The notes under the pieces were generated by a model that was given only the letters and a program-made list of their open reading frames with translations, was not told the DNA's origin and did no database searches. Shown piece by piece: positions 7,783-16,420 of a DNA stretch of 26,418 bases (position 1 is its first letter; each line of letters begins with the position of its first letter). Origin of the DNA: an uncultured Pseudoxanthomonas sp. GTDB lineage: Bacteria; Pseudomonadota; Gammaproteobacteria; Xanthomonadales; Xanthomonadaceae. The stretch is taken from contig CAMPIO010000044.1 of assembly GCA_946886405.1 (NCBI GenBank), positions 1-26,418 of the forward strand, read 5' to 3'. Position numbers and translations under genes: made by a program.

Positions 7783-8937
7783 ATGCCGCCGCATGACCGA
7801 CTGACCGTGCTCGATGTGCTGCGGGGCATCGCGATCCTCGGCACGCTGGGCACCAACATCTGGATCTTCATGTATCCGGGTGGGCTGCTGGGCTACCTCG
7901 AAACCGGTTGGGGTCAGCCCGACGACATGCACTGGGGCGTGCTCGCCCTCCAGCAACTGACGCAGGGCAAGTTCCTCGGGCTGCTGGCGCTGATGTTCGG
8001 CATGGGCATCGCGTTGCAACACCGGTCCGCCATCGCGACAGGCCTCCGCTGGCCGGGCCCGTACCTGGTACGCGCCGCGCTGCTGTTCGTCGATGGCGTA
8101 CTGAACTACCTGTTCGTCGTCGAGTTCGACGTGCTGATGGGATATGCGCTCACCTCGATGGTCGTCGCTTTCATATTGCGGCTTGGAAACCGCGGGAGGA
8201 CCGCATGGCTGGCGGTCGCCGCCAGCGTGCATTTCATGCTGCTGGGCCTGGTGGTGCTGGCGCTGGCCCTGTGGGAGGGCGACATGTCGAGCGGCGTTCC
8301 GGCCGCGGCGGCATCGGGCTGGTGGGACATGGTGCAGTCGCGCATCGAGCACTTCTGGCTGTTCCGCGAGGAAATGTTCTTCATCGCGCCGATGAGTGTC
8401 GCGCTGTTCCTGCTGGGCGCCCGGCTGCTCGAGGCGGGCGTGTTCGAAGCACGTGGCGCCCGTTTGCGCCGCTCGCTGGTGGTAATCGGGCTTGGCGTCG
8501 CGTGGCCCATCGACATGGCGTTGGGCGTGTTCGGGGGCGATGCCGGCATCATGGCCGGGCGCTATGGCACGGCCCCGTTCGTCGCGCTGGGTCTGCTCGC
8601 CGCAGTGGCCGAGGCCTTCCATCGGCGACCGCAGCCCGGCGTGCTCGGGCGGCGGCTGGCCGAGGTGGGGCGTATGGCCCTGAGTGGTTACGTGCTGCAG
8701 AACCTGCTGGCCTCGGCACTCTGCTATGACTGGGGCCTGGGTCTGGCGCGGCGCGTCCCCGAGGCATGGTCCGTCCCGGCCACGGTGATGGTGTATTCGC
8801 TGGTCGCTGCCTGCGTGATGCTGTTCGCCCACGTGTGGCAGCGCCATGCGCGACGGGGTCCGCTGGAATGGCTGTGGCACGTGTCGTATCGACGGTTGAC
8901 GCGCGGCATGCGGGCGGACCGCGCGGTCGCGGCCTGA
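7783..8937 (+). CDS. DUF418 domain membrane protein (YeiB-like)
   Basis: This 384-residue polytopic membrane protein begins with [20 protein letters not shown], the first-helix signature of the DUF418/YeiB family. It ends with the typical C-terminal block ([14 protein letters not shown] near 300-313, then [30 protein letters not shown]). About nine to ten hydrophobic segments are visible. The family is distantly related to membrane acyltransferases of the heparan-glucosaminide acetyltransferase and acyltransferase-3 type, but no reaction is established for it, so I assign none. The ATG at 7783 has AGGGA (7772-7776) 6 nt upstream. It lies 57 bp after kup and 41 bp before ruvB and could be cotranscribed with both. 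Confidence 0.88.
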   Translation: MPPHDRLTVLDVLRGIAILGTLGTNIWIFMYPGGLLGYLETGWGQPDDMHWGVLALQQLTQGKFLGLLALMFGMGIALQHRSAIATGLRWPGPYLVRAALLFVDGVLNYLFVVEFDVLMGYALTSMVVAFILRLGNRGRTAWLAVAASVHFMLLGLVVLALALWEGDMSSGVPAAAASGWWDMVQSRIEHFWLFREEMFFIAPMSVALFLLGARLLEAGVFEARGARLRRSLVVIGLGVAWPIDMALGVFGGDAGIMAGRYGTAPFVALGLLAAVAEAFHRRPQPGVLGRRLAEVGRMALSGYVLQNLLASALCYDWGLGLARRVPEAWSVPATVMVYSLVAACVMLFAHVWQRHARRGPLEWLWHVSYRRLTRGMRADRAVAA

Positions 8938-8978
8938 TCGAGGGGCCGCGGGGCGAATCCGTCCGTCATAATGCGGCC

Positions 8979-10019
8979 ATGACCGCCGACCGCATCATCA
9001 CCTCGTCCGCCACCCGCGAAGACGACGCCATCGAAGCCAGCATCCGTCCGAAGCGCCTGGACGAATATCTGGGCCAGAAGCCGGTTCGCGAACAACTGGA
9101 CATCTACATCCGGGCGGCGAAAGGGCGTGGCGAGGCGCTCGACCACGTGCTGATCTTCGGGCCACCCGGCCTGGGCAAGACCACGTTGAGCCACGTGATT
9201 GCGAACGAACTCGGCGTGAACCTGCGCGTCACGTCGGGCCCGGTGATCGAGAAGGCGGGCGACCTGGCCGCGCTGCTGACCAACCTGCAGCCGCACGATG
9301 TGCTGTTCGTCGACGAGATCCATCGTCTGTCGCCGGTGGTCGAGGAAGTGCTGTATCCGGCGATGGAAGACTTCCAGATCGACATCATGATCGGCGAAGG
9401 CCCGGCCGCGCGCTCGATCAAGCTCGACCTGCCGCCCTTCACCCTGATCGGCGCCACCACGCGCGCCGGCCTGCTGACGGCACCGCTGCGTGACCGCTTC
9501 GGCATCGTGCAGCGGCTCGAGTTCTACTCGCCCGAAGAACTGACGCGCATCGTGCAGCGCTCGGCGCGCATCCTGGGCATGGACTGCGTGCCGGAAGGGG
9601 CCGTGGAGATCGCCCGCCGCGCCCGCGGCACGCCCCGCATCGCCAACCGCCTGCTGCGCCGCGTGCGCGACTACGCGCAGGTCAAGGCCGATGGCCACAT
9701 CGATGTCGATGTCGCCCGCGCCGCGATGCAGATGTTGAAGGTGGATCCCGAAGGCTTCGACGAACTCGACCGCCGTATGCTGCGCACCATCATCGACAGT
9801 TTCGATGGTGGTCCGGTCGGCGTGGAATCGCTCGCGGCCGCGCTGAGCGAAGAACGCGGCACGCTGGAGGACGTCATCGAGCCCTACCTGATCCAGCAGG
9901 GCTTCCTGATCCGCACCGCGCGTGGCCGCATGGCGACCCGCAAGGCCTACCTGCATCTCGGACTGACGCCGAAGGGCAGGGTGCCGGACGCGAACGACGC
10001 GCCGGGCGAACTCTTCTGA
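8979..10019 (+). CDS. ruvB: Holliday junction branch migration ATPase RuvB
   Basis: This 346-residue AAA+ ATPase shows Walker [10 protein letters not shown] (61-69), Walker B with DEIH (112-115), sensor 1 in LIGATTRAG (157-164) and the C-terminal winged helix ([29 protein letters not shown]) that contacts DNA. RuvB hexamers sit on two opposite arms of a RuvA-bound junction and pump DNA to drive branch migration. The ATG at 8979 gives the usual start [10 protein letters not shown] followed by the conserved [15 protein letters not shown]. The protein looks complete and unaltered. It is separated from ruvA by kup and the DUF418 gene and leads directly into the tol cluster. Confidence 0.98.
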   Translation: MTADRIITSSATREDDAIEASIRPKRLDEYLGQKPVREQLDIYIRAAKGRGEALDHVLIFGPPGLGKTTLSHVIANELGVNLRVTSGPVIEKAGDLAALLTNLQPHDVLFVDEIHRLSPVVEEVLYPAMEDFQIDIMIGEGPAARSIKLDLPPFTLIGATTRAGLLTAPLRDRFGIVQRLEFYSPEELTRIVQRSARILGMDCVPEGAVEIARRARGTPRIANRLLRRVRDYAQVKADGHIDVDVARAAMQMLKVDPEGFDELDRRMLRTIIDSFDGGPVGVESLAAALSEERGTLEDVIEPYLIQQGFLIRTARGRMATRKAYLHLGLTPKGRVPDANDAPGELF

Positions 10020-10070
10020 GCGCCACTGGTTTCAGGTTGGTATGCACCACGACGTGCGGGAGTGCGCGCT

Positions 10071-10526
10071 TTGACGACTGATTCGAAGACGATCGCCGGG
10101 GATGCGGCGCCGTTCATCTTTCCGACACGCGTCTATTGGGAAGATACCGACGCCGGTGGCGTGGTGTACCACGCGCAATACGTCGCTTTCCTGGAGCGGA
10201 CCCGTACCGAATGGTTGCGGGCCCGCGGCTACGCCCAGGAACGACTGCGCCAGACCCACGACCTGGTGTTCGCCGTCCGCGCGATGCGTCTGGATTTCCT
10301 GCGCCCCGCACGGTTGGACGATCTGCTGCAGGTCACTGCGCGCATCCACCAGTGCAAGCGGGCCAGCGTGATCTTCGCCCAGTCCATCGAACGGGACGGC
10401 GAGGTGCTGCTGACTGCCGAGGTGAAAGTGGCTGCGTTGAGTGCATCGGGTTTCAGACCCGTTGCGCTGCCTGAGGCGTTGTACGACGAATTCCGCCGGC
10501 TCGAGATTCCGGGCCGTCCGCTTTGA
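10071..10526 (+). CDS. ybgC: Tol-Pal system-associated acyl-CoA thioesterase YbgC
   Basis: This hot-dog-fold protein of about 151 residues contains the 4HBT signature VYWEDTDAGGVVYHAQYVAFLERTRTEWL. Asp27 is the equivalent of catalytic Asp18 of E. coli YbgC and His34 belongs to the same motif. The family cleaves acyl-CoA thioesters in the cytosol and has been linked to phospholipid metabolism. The start is uncertain. A TTG at 10071 has GGGAG (10058-10062) at an 8-nt spacing and is preferred; a GTG at 10062 would overlap that site and add three residues. No in-frame ATG lies upstream of the conserved domain. It is the first gene of the standard Tol-Pal order. Confidence 0.92.
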   Translation: MTTDSKTIAGDAAPFIFPTRVYWEDTDAGGVVYHAQYVAFLERTRTEWLRARGYAQERLRQTHDLVFAVRAMRLDFLRPARLDDLLQVTARIHQCKRASVIFAQSIERDGEVLLTAEVKVAALSASGFRPVALPEALYDEFRRLEIPGRPL

Positions 10527-10565
10527 CCTGATGCGCACTACGAACCGAGATACGAGGAACGACGG

Positions 10566-11339
10566 ATGATCGCAACGCTGCTGGCCTTCCAGGACACCGT
10601 GGTGGAGGCGCTGCCGCCGGAGACCGCCGCCGCGACGGCCGAGGCGGCTGCCGCCACCGTGCACAGCGGCATCAACTACATCGACCTGATGCTCAAGGCG
10701 AGCGTGCCGGTGCAGTTGATCGTGCTGCTGTTGCTGGCCGGATCGGTGATCAGCTGGGTCATCATTTTCCGCAAGGGACGCGTGTTCAAGAACGCGAACC
10801 GGGACGCCGACGAGTTCGAGAGCCGCTTCTGGTCGGGCGCCGAACTGCACAAGCTCTATGCCGGCGCCGCCGACCGCAATCGCATGGTGACCGGTCTCGA
10901 GGCCATCTTCGAAGCGGGCTTCCGCGAGTTCACCCGCCTGCGCGACAAGCGCGGGCTCGACGGCCGCGCGCAGCTCGAAGGCGCGCAGCGCGCCATGCGC
11001 GTCACCTATACGCGCGAAGTCGACCAGCTGGAACGCAACCTGGAACTCCTGGCCAACATCGGCTCCACCGCGCCTTACGTGGGCCTGGTCGGTACCGTGT
11101 TCGGCATCATGGTGACCATGCACGACATGCTCAACAGTGGCGAGCAGGCCGGCATCGCCGCCGTCGCCCCGGGCATTTCCGAAGCGCTGTTCGCCACCGC
11201 GATCGGCCTGTTCGTCGCCATTCCGGCGGTGTGGGCGTACAACCGCTTCACTACCCGCGTCGAGCGGCTGTCGGTGCGTTACGAGAGCTTCGCCGAAGAG
11301 TTCAGCTCCATCCTCCAGCGCCAGAACGCGGCCGAGTAA
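10566..11339 (+). CDS. tolQ: Tol-Pal motor protein TolQ
   Basis: This 257-residue inner-membrane protein is homologous to ExbB and MotA. Three membrane helices are seen: about 47-67, 165-187 and 203-225. The large cytosolic loop (70-160) and the motif LLANIGSTAPYVGLVGTVFGIM are typical. With TolR it forms the proton channel that energises TolA. The ATG at 10566 has GAGGAA 6 nt upstream. The N-terminus is longer than in E. coli (about 230 residues) by an Ala/Glu/Pro-rich stretch at 13-32 before the first helix. Confidence 0.96.
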   Translation: MIATLLAFQDTVVEALPPETAAATAEAAAATVHSGINYIDLMLKASVPVQLIVLLLLAGSVISWVIIFRKGRVFKNANRDADEFESRFWSGAELHKLYAGAADRNRMVTGLEAIFEAGFREFTRLRDKRGLDGRAQLEGAQRAMRVTYTREVDQLERNLELLANIGSTAPYVGLVGTVFGIMVTMHDMLNSGEQAGIAAVAPGISEALFATAIGLFVAIPAVWAYNRFTTRVERLSVRYESFAEEFSSILQRQNAAE

Positions 11340-11351
11340 GCGGAGTTCCCC

Positions 11352-11780
11352 ATGGCCGGAAGCATCGTCCACCGCAAGCGGCGCAAGCTGAAATCCGAGA
11401 TCAACGTCGTGCCTTACATCGACGTGATGCTGGTGCTGCTGATCATCTTCATGGTGACCGCGCCGCTGCTCACGCTGAGCGTGGACGTGAAGCTGCCGTC
11501 CTCCACGGCCAAGGCCGTGGAGACCAAGAACGATCCGATCATCGTCGTCGCCTATCCGGATGGCCGGCTGGGCTTGCAGCTGCCCGGCGACAAGGCACCG
11601 CGCATCGTCGATGCGGCGCAGCTCGAGGCCATGCTGGCACCCATCAAGGCCGAGCAGGGCAACGAGTTGCGCGTGCTGCTCGCGGGCGACAAGGATGCCC
11701 CTTACCAGCGCGTAATCGATGCCACCGAGGCCCTGAAGAAGGCCAAGGTGACCAACGTAATCCTGTGGACCAAGCAGTAG
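11352..11780 (+). CDS. tolR: Tol-Pal motor protein TolR
   Basis: This 142-residue protein is of the ExbD/TolR family. A basic N-terminus (HRKRRKLKSEINVVPYID) leads into one membrane helix, VMLVLLIIFMVTAPLL. Asp24 at the entrance of that helix is the equivalent of E. coli TolR Asp23, the proton-carrying residue. The remainder is a periplasmic domain that in E. coli can bind peptidoglycan. GGAG (11342-11345) lies 6 nt before the ATG. It is 12 bp after tolQ and 6 bp before tolA, as expected for translational coupling in the tol operon. Confidence 0.96.
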   Translation: MAGSIVHRKRRKLKSEINVVPYIDVMLVLLIIFMVTAPLLTLSVDVKLPSSTAKAVETKNDPIIVVAYPDGRLGLQLPGDKAPRIVDAAQLEAMLAPIKAEQGNELRVLLAGDKDAPYQRVIDATEALKKAKVTNVILWTKQ

Positions 11781-11786
11781 CGCGCC

Positions 11787-12824
11787 ATGCACGCTGAAGC
11801 CTTCCAGCGACAGACGTTGCCGCAGGACGAAGGACTGGGCCGTGCGATTGCGTGGGCCGTCGGCCTGCACCTGTTGCTGCTCGTGGTGCTGCTGGTGTCG
11901 CCGTACTTCAAGTGGGACCGCGAGCGGCTGAATGCCGCAGGGTCGCAATCGATGGAGGCCACGCTCGACGTGTCGTCGGCCGATGCGCGCGCGGTCGAAC
12001 GGGCGCTCGATTTCCAGCCGGAGCCGATGCCCGTTCCCGTGCAGGAGCCGGCGCCCGAAGACACCATCCCGCCGCCTCAGCCGCTCCCCGAACCTGCACC
12101 GCAGGACGCGCCGGTCGAGCGCCAGGCGCAGGCGCAGGAACGCGTGCCGGTGCCGGACGACGTCGACCAGGACGAAGCGCGTCGCGAGGCGATTTCGCGG
12201 GAGAAGGCGCGGCAGGAGCAGGAAGCCAAGCGTCGCCAGGAACAGATCGATCTGACCGAACGCAAGCGCCAGGAACAGGCCGAGCAGCAGCGCCGGCTGG
12301 CCGCCCAGCAGGAAGACGACCGGCAGAAGCGTGTCGCCGCCGAGGCCGCACAGAAGGCCGAGGCAGACAAGAAGCGGTTGGAAGACATCCGTCGACAACG
12401 CGCCCAGGCGGCCCGCGAGGCGCAGCTGGCCGAGCAGAAACTCCGTCAGTTGGCGGATGCGCGCGCGCGGCAGGCCGCCAGCGCCGCGACCTCCACATCG
12501 GCGCCGGCCGCCGGACCCGCAGGCACCGCTGGGACGGACGAGGACCTGACGGGACGCTATGCCGCCGCGATCCAGGAAGCCGTGCTGCGCCAATGGACGC
12601 GCCCGGAGTCCGTGCCGGTGGGCACGCGCTGCCGTGTGGTGATCCGCCAGTTGCCCGGTGGCGACGTGGTCAGCGCGGAAGTGCAACCCGGCTGCGCCAT
12701 GGACGCGGCGGGCCAGGACTCCATCGAGCGCGCGGTGCTGAAGGCGCGGCCCTTGCCGTACCGGGGCTTCGAGACGGTGTTCGCCCGCACCCTGACCCTC
12801 AACTTCGAAGCCCGGGACCGCTGA
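11787..12824 (+). CDS. tolA: Tol-Pal envelope-spanning protein TolA
   Basis: This 345-residue protein has the three-part TolA layout. A single N-terminal membrane helix (about 19-40) is followed by a Pro-rich segment (78-124) and a long Gln/Arg/Ala/Glu-rich helical rod (about 127-230). A compact C-terminal domain (about 252-345) carries Cys282 and Cys303, likely the conserved disulfide pair. TolA is energised by TolQR, crosses the periplasm and contacts Pal and TolB at the outer membrane. The helical rod is much shorter than that of E. coli TolA (421 residues in total) and the Pro-rich hinge gives it a partly TonB-like look. Confidence 0.94.
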   Translation: MHAEAFQRQTLPQDEGLGRAIAWAVGLHLLLLVVLLVSPYFKWDRERLNAAGSQSMEATLDVSSADARAVERALDFQPEPMPVPVQEPAPEDTIPPPQPLPEPAPQDAPVERQAQAQERVPVPDDVDQDEARREAISREKARQEQEAKRRQEQIDLTERKRQEQAEQQRRLAAQQEDDRQKRVAAEAAQKAEADKKRLEDIRRQRAQAAREAQLAEQKLRQLADARARQAASAATSTSAPAAGPAGTAGTDEDLTGRYAAAIQEAVLRQWTRPESVPVGTRCRVVIRQLPGGDVVSAEVQPGCAMDAAGQDSIERAVLKARPLPYRGFETVFARTLTLNFEARDR

Positions 12825-12925
12825 CTTCACGCGGCGTTTCGCTGCCTTCCGTTCACAATTGTTAAAACGTTCACGCCGGGGCTGGTATCCCTTTGCCGCC
12901 CCGCCCAACCGCAGAGTCGTCGCCC

Positions 12926-14245
12926 ATGAAGAAACCGATGCGCTGGTTCGCCTTGATCCTGTTCACGCTCGCCCCGTTGCTGGCGTCCGCCCAGCAGCAG
13001 GGTCTGGAGATCGACATCATCGGCGGCAACGCCTCGGCCCTGCCGATCACCGTGGTGCCCATGCCCTACCAGGGCAGCGCTGCGGCGCCGCCGACCGACG
13101 TTTCGGCGGTGGTCCGTGCCGACCTGGAGCGCTCGGGCGCCTTCCGCACGCTGCCCGAGACCCGCATCACGGAGCGCCCGACGCGTGGCGGCGAGATCCA
13201 GTACCCGACGTGGCAGGCGCTGCGGCAGGACTACATCGTGGTCGGCCGCGTGGTCGATGCCGGCGATGGCGGCTACCGGGTCGAGTACGAACTGTTCGAC
13301 GTGGCGAAGAAGGAGCGCATGCTCGGCCTGGCCATGACCGCGCGCTCGAACGCGCTGCGTGATGTCGCCCACCAGATGGCCGATGCCATCTACGAGAAGA
13401 TCCTCGGCGTGCGCGGCGCGTTCTGGACCCGCATCGCGTACATCACCGCCGCCGGCACGGGCAAGGCGACGCGCTACGCGCTGATGGTCGCCGACTCCGA
13501 TGGTTTCAACCCGCAGACCGTCGTGCGCTCCGCCGAGCCGCTGCTGTCGCCGTCGTGGAGCCCGGATGGCCGCAAGCTGGCCTATGTCAGCTTCGAAAGC
13601 GGCAACTCCGCCATCTACATCCAGGACATTTCGACCGGTGCGCGCGAGAAGATCGCCAGCTTCCGCGGCATCAACGGCGCGCCGTCGTTTTCGCCCGATG
13701 GCCGCCAGCTGGCGCTGACGCTGTCGCGCAGTGGCAATCCCGAGATCTACGTGATGGACCTGGGCAGCCGCTCGCTGCGCCAGATCACCACCACCTCCGC
13801 CATCGACACCGAACCGGTGTGGAGCGCTGACGGCAGCAGCATCTACTTCACCTCCGACCGTGGTGGCCGTCCGCAGATCTATCGCGTGCCCGCCGGGGGT
13901 GGCAGCGCCAGCCGGGTGACGTTCGAAGGCAACTACAACGCCACGGCCACGGTGTCCTACGACGGCAAGAAGGTGGCGGTGGTGCAGGGCAGCGGCAACA
14001 ACTACCGCATCGCCCTGATGGACAGCAGCCTGGGTGGCGCGCGCTGGTCGTCGCTGTCGCCGGGCTCGCTGGACGAGTCGCCGAGCTTCGCCCCCAATGC
14101 CAGCATGGTGCTGTACGCCGCCCGCGAGGGTGGACGCGGCGTGCTGTATGCCGTCTCCGCCGACGCGCGCGTACGCCAGCGTCTGGTCGTGGCGAATGCG
14201 GACGTGCGCGAGCCGGCGTGGTCGCCCTATCGCACCGCGCGTTAA
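12926..14245 (+). CDS. tolB: Tol-Pal periplasmic beta-propeller protein TolB
   Basis: This 439-residue protein has a signal peptide (1-22, cleavage after ASA), an N-terminal alpha/beta domain (about 24-150) and a six-bladed propeller of PD40/TolB repeats (about 165-435). Repeats such as SPSWSPDGRKLAYVSFESG, APSFSPDGRQLALTLSRSG and EPVWSADGSSIYFTSDRGG are plain. TolB binds Pal in the periplasm and is handed over when TolA is energised. The ATG at 12926 is chosen because it begins the signal peptide; an in-frame ATG at 12893 would place 11 hydrophilic residues before it. The 101-bp gap after tolA contains an AT-rich patch at 12855-12871 that could hold an internal promoter, but no clear -35/-10 pair. 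Confidence 0.96.
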   Translation: MKKPMRWFALILFTLAPLLASAQQQGLEIDIIGGNASALPITVVPMPYQGSAAAPPTDVSAVVRADLERSGAFRTLPETRITERPTRGGEIQYPTWQALRQDYIVVGRVVDAGDGGYRVEYELFDVAKKERMLGLAMTARSNALRDVAHQMADAIYEKILGVRGAFWTRIAYITAAGTGKATRYALMVADSDGFNPQTVVRSAEPLLSPSWSPDGRKLAYVSFESGNSAIYIQDISTGAREKIASFRGINGAPSFSPDGRQLALTLSRSGNPEIYVMDLGSRSLRQITTTSAIDTEPVWSADGSSIYFTSDRGGRPQIYRVPAGGGSASRVTFEGNYNATATVSYDGKKVAVVQGSGNNYRIALMDSSLGGARWSSLSPGSLDESPSFAPNASMVLYAAREGGRGVLYAVSADARVRQRLVVANADVREPAWSPYRTAR

Positions 14246-14304
14246 GTTTGTGTCTAAAATGCCGAACTCCTGATCCCCCTGTTTAACCGACGCAAGGAAT
14301 GACC

Positions 14305-14820
14305 ATGAACAACACCACCCGTGTTCTGATGCTGTCCCTCATGTCCGTCGCCGTGCTGGCTGGCTGCAAGACCAAGAGCACCAAGCCGGAACAGCCGACC
14401 GACACCACGACGGTCCCCACCACGCCGACCACACCGACCACGTCGGGCGTCTACGGCCCGGGCGATCTGGACACCGACGCCTGCCTGCGCCAGCGCGTGG
14501 TGTACTTCGACCTCGACCAGGACGCCCTGAAGCCGGAATTCCAGGCCATCATGGGTTGCCACGCCAAGTACCTGCGTGACCGTCCGTCCTCGCGCATCAC
14601 GCTGGAAGGCCACGCCGACGAGCGCGGCAGCCGTGAGTACAACATCGGTCTGGGCGAGCGCCGCGGCAACGCCGTGAATTCGGCCCTGCAGGCCAGCGGT
14701 GGTTCGGCCAGCCAGCTGACCGTGGTCAGCTACGGCGAAGAACGTCCGGTCTGCACCGATTCCAGCGAGTCCTGCTGGTCGCAGAACCGTCGCGTCGAGA
14801 TCGTCTACACGGCGAAGTAA
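14305..14820 (+). CDS. pal: Peptidoglycan-associated lipoprotein Pal
   Basis: This 171-residue lipoprotein has the lipobox LAGC with Cys21 as the acylated residue. Lys at the +2 position, not Asp, predicts sorting to the outer membrane. A Thr/Pro-rich linker (25-47) leads to an OmpA-like domain (about 58-171), where Asp105 and Arg120 of EGHADERGSREYNIGLGERRG match the diaminopimelate-binding pair. Cys60, Cys85, Cys150 and Cys157 could form disulfides. Pal anchors the outer membrane to the wall and binds TolB. The ATG at 14305 has AAGGA at a 6-nt spacing, whereas the ATG at 14299 directly abuts it. The TAAAAT at 14255-14260 may be a weak internal -10 box. Confidence 0.96.
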   Translation: MNNTTRVLMLSLMSVAVLAGCKTKSTKPEQPTDTTTVPTTPTTPTTSGVYGPGDLDTDACLRQRVVYFDLDQDALKPEFQAIMGCHAKYLRDRPSSRITLEGHADERGSREYNIGLGERRGNAVNSALQASGGSASQLTVVSYGEERPVCTDSSESCWSQNRRVEIVYTAK

Positions 14821-14835
14821 GCCGTCATCGCCACG

Positions 14836-15657
14836 ATGATCGCGAAGAAGACGTACTTGCTGGTCCTGGCGGCGGCCCTGGTGGCCGCCGCTCCCGCGCA
14901 TGCGCAACGCGTCAGCCTGGCCGATCGCGTGGCCGCGCTGGAGGCGAAGGCCAACAACCCGCAGCAGAACCTGGACCTGCTCAACAAGGTCACCCAGCAG
15001 GAAGCGGAACTGCGCGAGCTGCGCGCCCAGCTTGAGCAGCTGCAGAACGAAAACGAACAGCTCAAGCAGCGGGGCCGCGACCAGTACCTCGACCTGGACG
15101 GCCGTCTCAACCGGCTGGAAGGCGGCGCCGCACCGGCCCCGGTCGGCACGACGCCCGCCTCATCTCCCCTCGGCGGTGCGCCGGCCACCGCGCCGGCGCC
15201 CGTCGTGGCCGCCACGGCCGAACGTCCGCCCAGTGTCCATGGCGACATGGGGGCGATGTCCGCGGCCGGTGACGAACGCACCGCCTACAACGTGGCCTTC
15301 GACAAGCTCAAGGCCGGCGACTACGCGGACGCGGCGCAACTGTTCACCAGCTTCCTGCAGCTCTATCCCGGTGGCGTGTATGCGCCCAACGCGCTGTACT
15401 GGCTGGGCGAAAGCTACTACGTCACCCAGAACTACGCGCTGGCCGCGGAGCAGTTCCGCTCCCTGCTGGCGCAGTACCCGACCCACGACAAAGCGTCTGG
15501 CGCGCTGCTGAAGATCGGCCTGTGCGACTATGGCCTGGGCAAGTTGCCGGAAGCCGAGCGCACCCTGGGCGAGGTCATCGCCAAGTACCCGGGCACGGAT
15601 GTCGCCCGCACCGCCGACGACCGCCTGCGCGCCATCCAGCTCGGCCGCCTGCGCTGA
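14836..15657 (+). CDS. cpoB: Cell division coordinator CpoB (YbgF)
   Basis: This 273-residue periplasmic protein has a signal peptide (1-23, cleavage after AHA), then a coiled coil (about 48-95) that trimerises the protein in E. coli. A Pro/Ala/Thr-rich linker follows (98-135), and then three TPR-like repeats (about 149-265, for example LFTSFLQLYPGGVYAPNALYWLGESYY). CpoB binds TolA and links Tol-driven outer-membrane constriction with PBP1B-dependent wall synthesis; this is E. coli knowledge. It lies 15 bp after pal, the standard last position of the tol cluster. Confidence 0.95.
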   Translation: MIAKKTYLLVLAAALVAAAPAHAQRVSLADRVAALEAKANNPQQNLDLLNKVTQQEAELRELRAQLEQLQNENEQLKQRGRDQYLDLDGRLNRLEGGAAPAPVGTTPASSPLGGAPATAPAPVVAATAERPPSVHGDMGAMSAAGDERTAYNVAFDKLKAGDYADAAQLFTSFLQLYPGGVYAPNALYWLGESYYVTQNYALAAEQFRSLLAQYPTHDKASGALLKIGLCDYGLGKLPEAERTLGEVIAKYPGTDVARTADDRLRAIQLGRLR

Positions 15658-15669
15658 GTCGAGGAGAGG

Positions 15670-15694
15670 CCGGTGCTCCTGACGGAGACACCGG
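15670..15694 (+). terminator. Strong bulged hairpin between cpoB and queE
   Basis: CCGGTGCTCC (15670-15679), loop TGAC, then GGAG, a bulged A, and CACCGG (15684-15694) form a 10-bp GC-rich stem interrupted by one bulge. It starts 13 nt after the cpoB stop codon and ends 27 nt before queE. No T-run follows, so it is not a textbook intrinsic terminator. It could weaken read-through from the tol genes, protect the tol mRNA 3' end, or shape the queE leader. Confidence 0.45.
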
Positions 15695-15712
15695 GCCGGC
15701 AGGGCGTATCAT
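15685..15712 (+). promoter_or_regulatory. Possible promoter of queE
   Basis: GAGACA (15685-15690, four of six -35 matches) and TATCAT (15707-15712, close to TATAAT) are 16 bp apart. The -10 box is only 9 bp before the queE ATG, so the start of transcription would fall at or next to the start codon and the mRNA would be leaderless or nearly so. That fits the lack of a visible ribosome-binding site before queE, but the match is weak. Confidence 0.3.
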
Positions 15713-15721
15713 GCGCACCCC

Positions 15722-16405
15722 ATGAATGACGCCGCCCGCCCCAGCGAGATCGTCCAGTCCCCGCTGGAACGCCTCAAGATCACCGAGATCTTCCTGTCCC
15801 TGCAGGGCGAGGCGAATGCGGTCGGCTGGCCCACCGTCTTCGTCCGCCTGACCGGCTGCCCGCTGCGCTGCCAGTACTGCGACACCGCGTATGCCTTCCA
15901 TGGCGGCGAGTGGCGCGAGATCGACGACATCGTCGCCGAGGTCACCCAGTACGGCGTCCGCCACGTCTGTGTCACCGGTGGCGAACCGCTCTCGCAGAAG
16001 CGCTGCCTGGTGCTGCTGAAGAAGCTCTGCGACGCCGGTTTCGACGTGTCGCTGGAAACCTCCGGCGCGATCGATATCGCCGAGGTCGATCCGCGCGTAT
16101 CGCGCGTGGTCGACCTCAAGACGCCCGGTTCGAAGGAAATGGCGCGCAACCGCCTGGAGAACCTGCCGCTGCTCACCGCGCGTGATCAGGTGAAGTTCGT
16201 GCTGTGCAGCCGCGACGATTACGAGTGGGCGCGCGGCATGCTGACCGAGCATCGCTTGCCCGAGCGCTGCGACGTGCTGTTCTCGCCCAGCAAGGCTGAA
16301 CTCTCGCCGCGCGACCTGGCGGACTGGATCGTCGAGGACCGCCTGCCGGTGCGTTTCCAGATGCAGCTGCACAAGCTGCTGTGGAACGACGAGCCGGGGC
16401 GTTGA
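15722..16405 (+). CDS. queE: 7-carboxy-7-deazaguanine synthase QueE
   Basis: This 227-residue radical SAM enzyme has Cys46, Cys50 and Cys53 in GCPLRCQYCDTAYAF, the CX3CX2C motif that holds the 4Fe-4S cluster. SLQGEANAVGWPTVFVRLTGC and VCVTGGEPL are the other family marks. QueE converts 6-carboxytetrahydropterin to 7-carboxy-7-deazaguanine, the ring-contraction step of queuosine synthesis; this is family knowledge. No ribosome-binding site stands out before the ATG at 15722. It follows the tol cluster by 64 bp and precedes queC, the next enzyme in the pathway, by 156 bp that contain a REPIN. Confidence 0.96.
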   Translation: MNDAARPSEIVQSPLERLKITEIFLSLQGEANAVGWPTVFVRLTGCPLRCQYCDTAYAFHGGEWREIDDIVAEVTQYGVRHVCVTGGEPLSQKRCLVLLKKLCDAGFDVSLETSGAIDIAEVDPRVSRVVDLKTPGSKEMARNRLENLPLLTARDQVKFVLCSRDDYEWARGMLTEHRLPERCDVLFSPSKAELSPRDLADWIVEDRLPVRFQMQLHKLLWNDEPGR

Positions 16406-16420
16406 TCCGTAGAGGTTGCC

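Noticed and set aside
10032..12908. A 958-codon open frame on the minus strand opposite ybgC-tolQ-tolR-tolA
   Set aside because: It is antisense to four securely identified genes. Its product is a low-complexity Arg/Gly/His/Leu mixture with no domain. GC-rich codon bias on one strand keeps stop codons out of the opposite strand.
12825..12925. A promoter before tolB around the AT-rich patch at 12855-12871
   Set aside because: AT content is raised and TTAAAA resembles a -10 box, but no -35 box lies at a proper distance. It is mentioned only under tolB.
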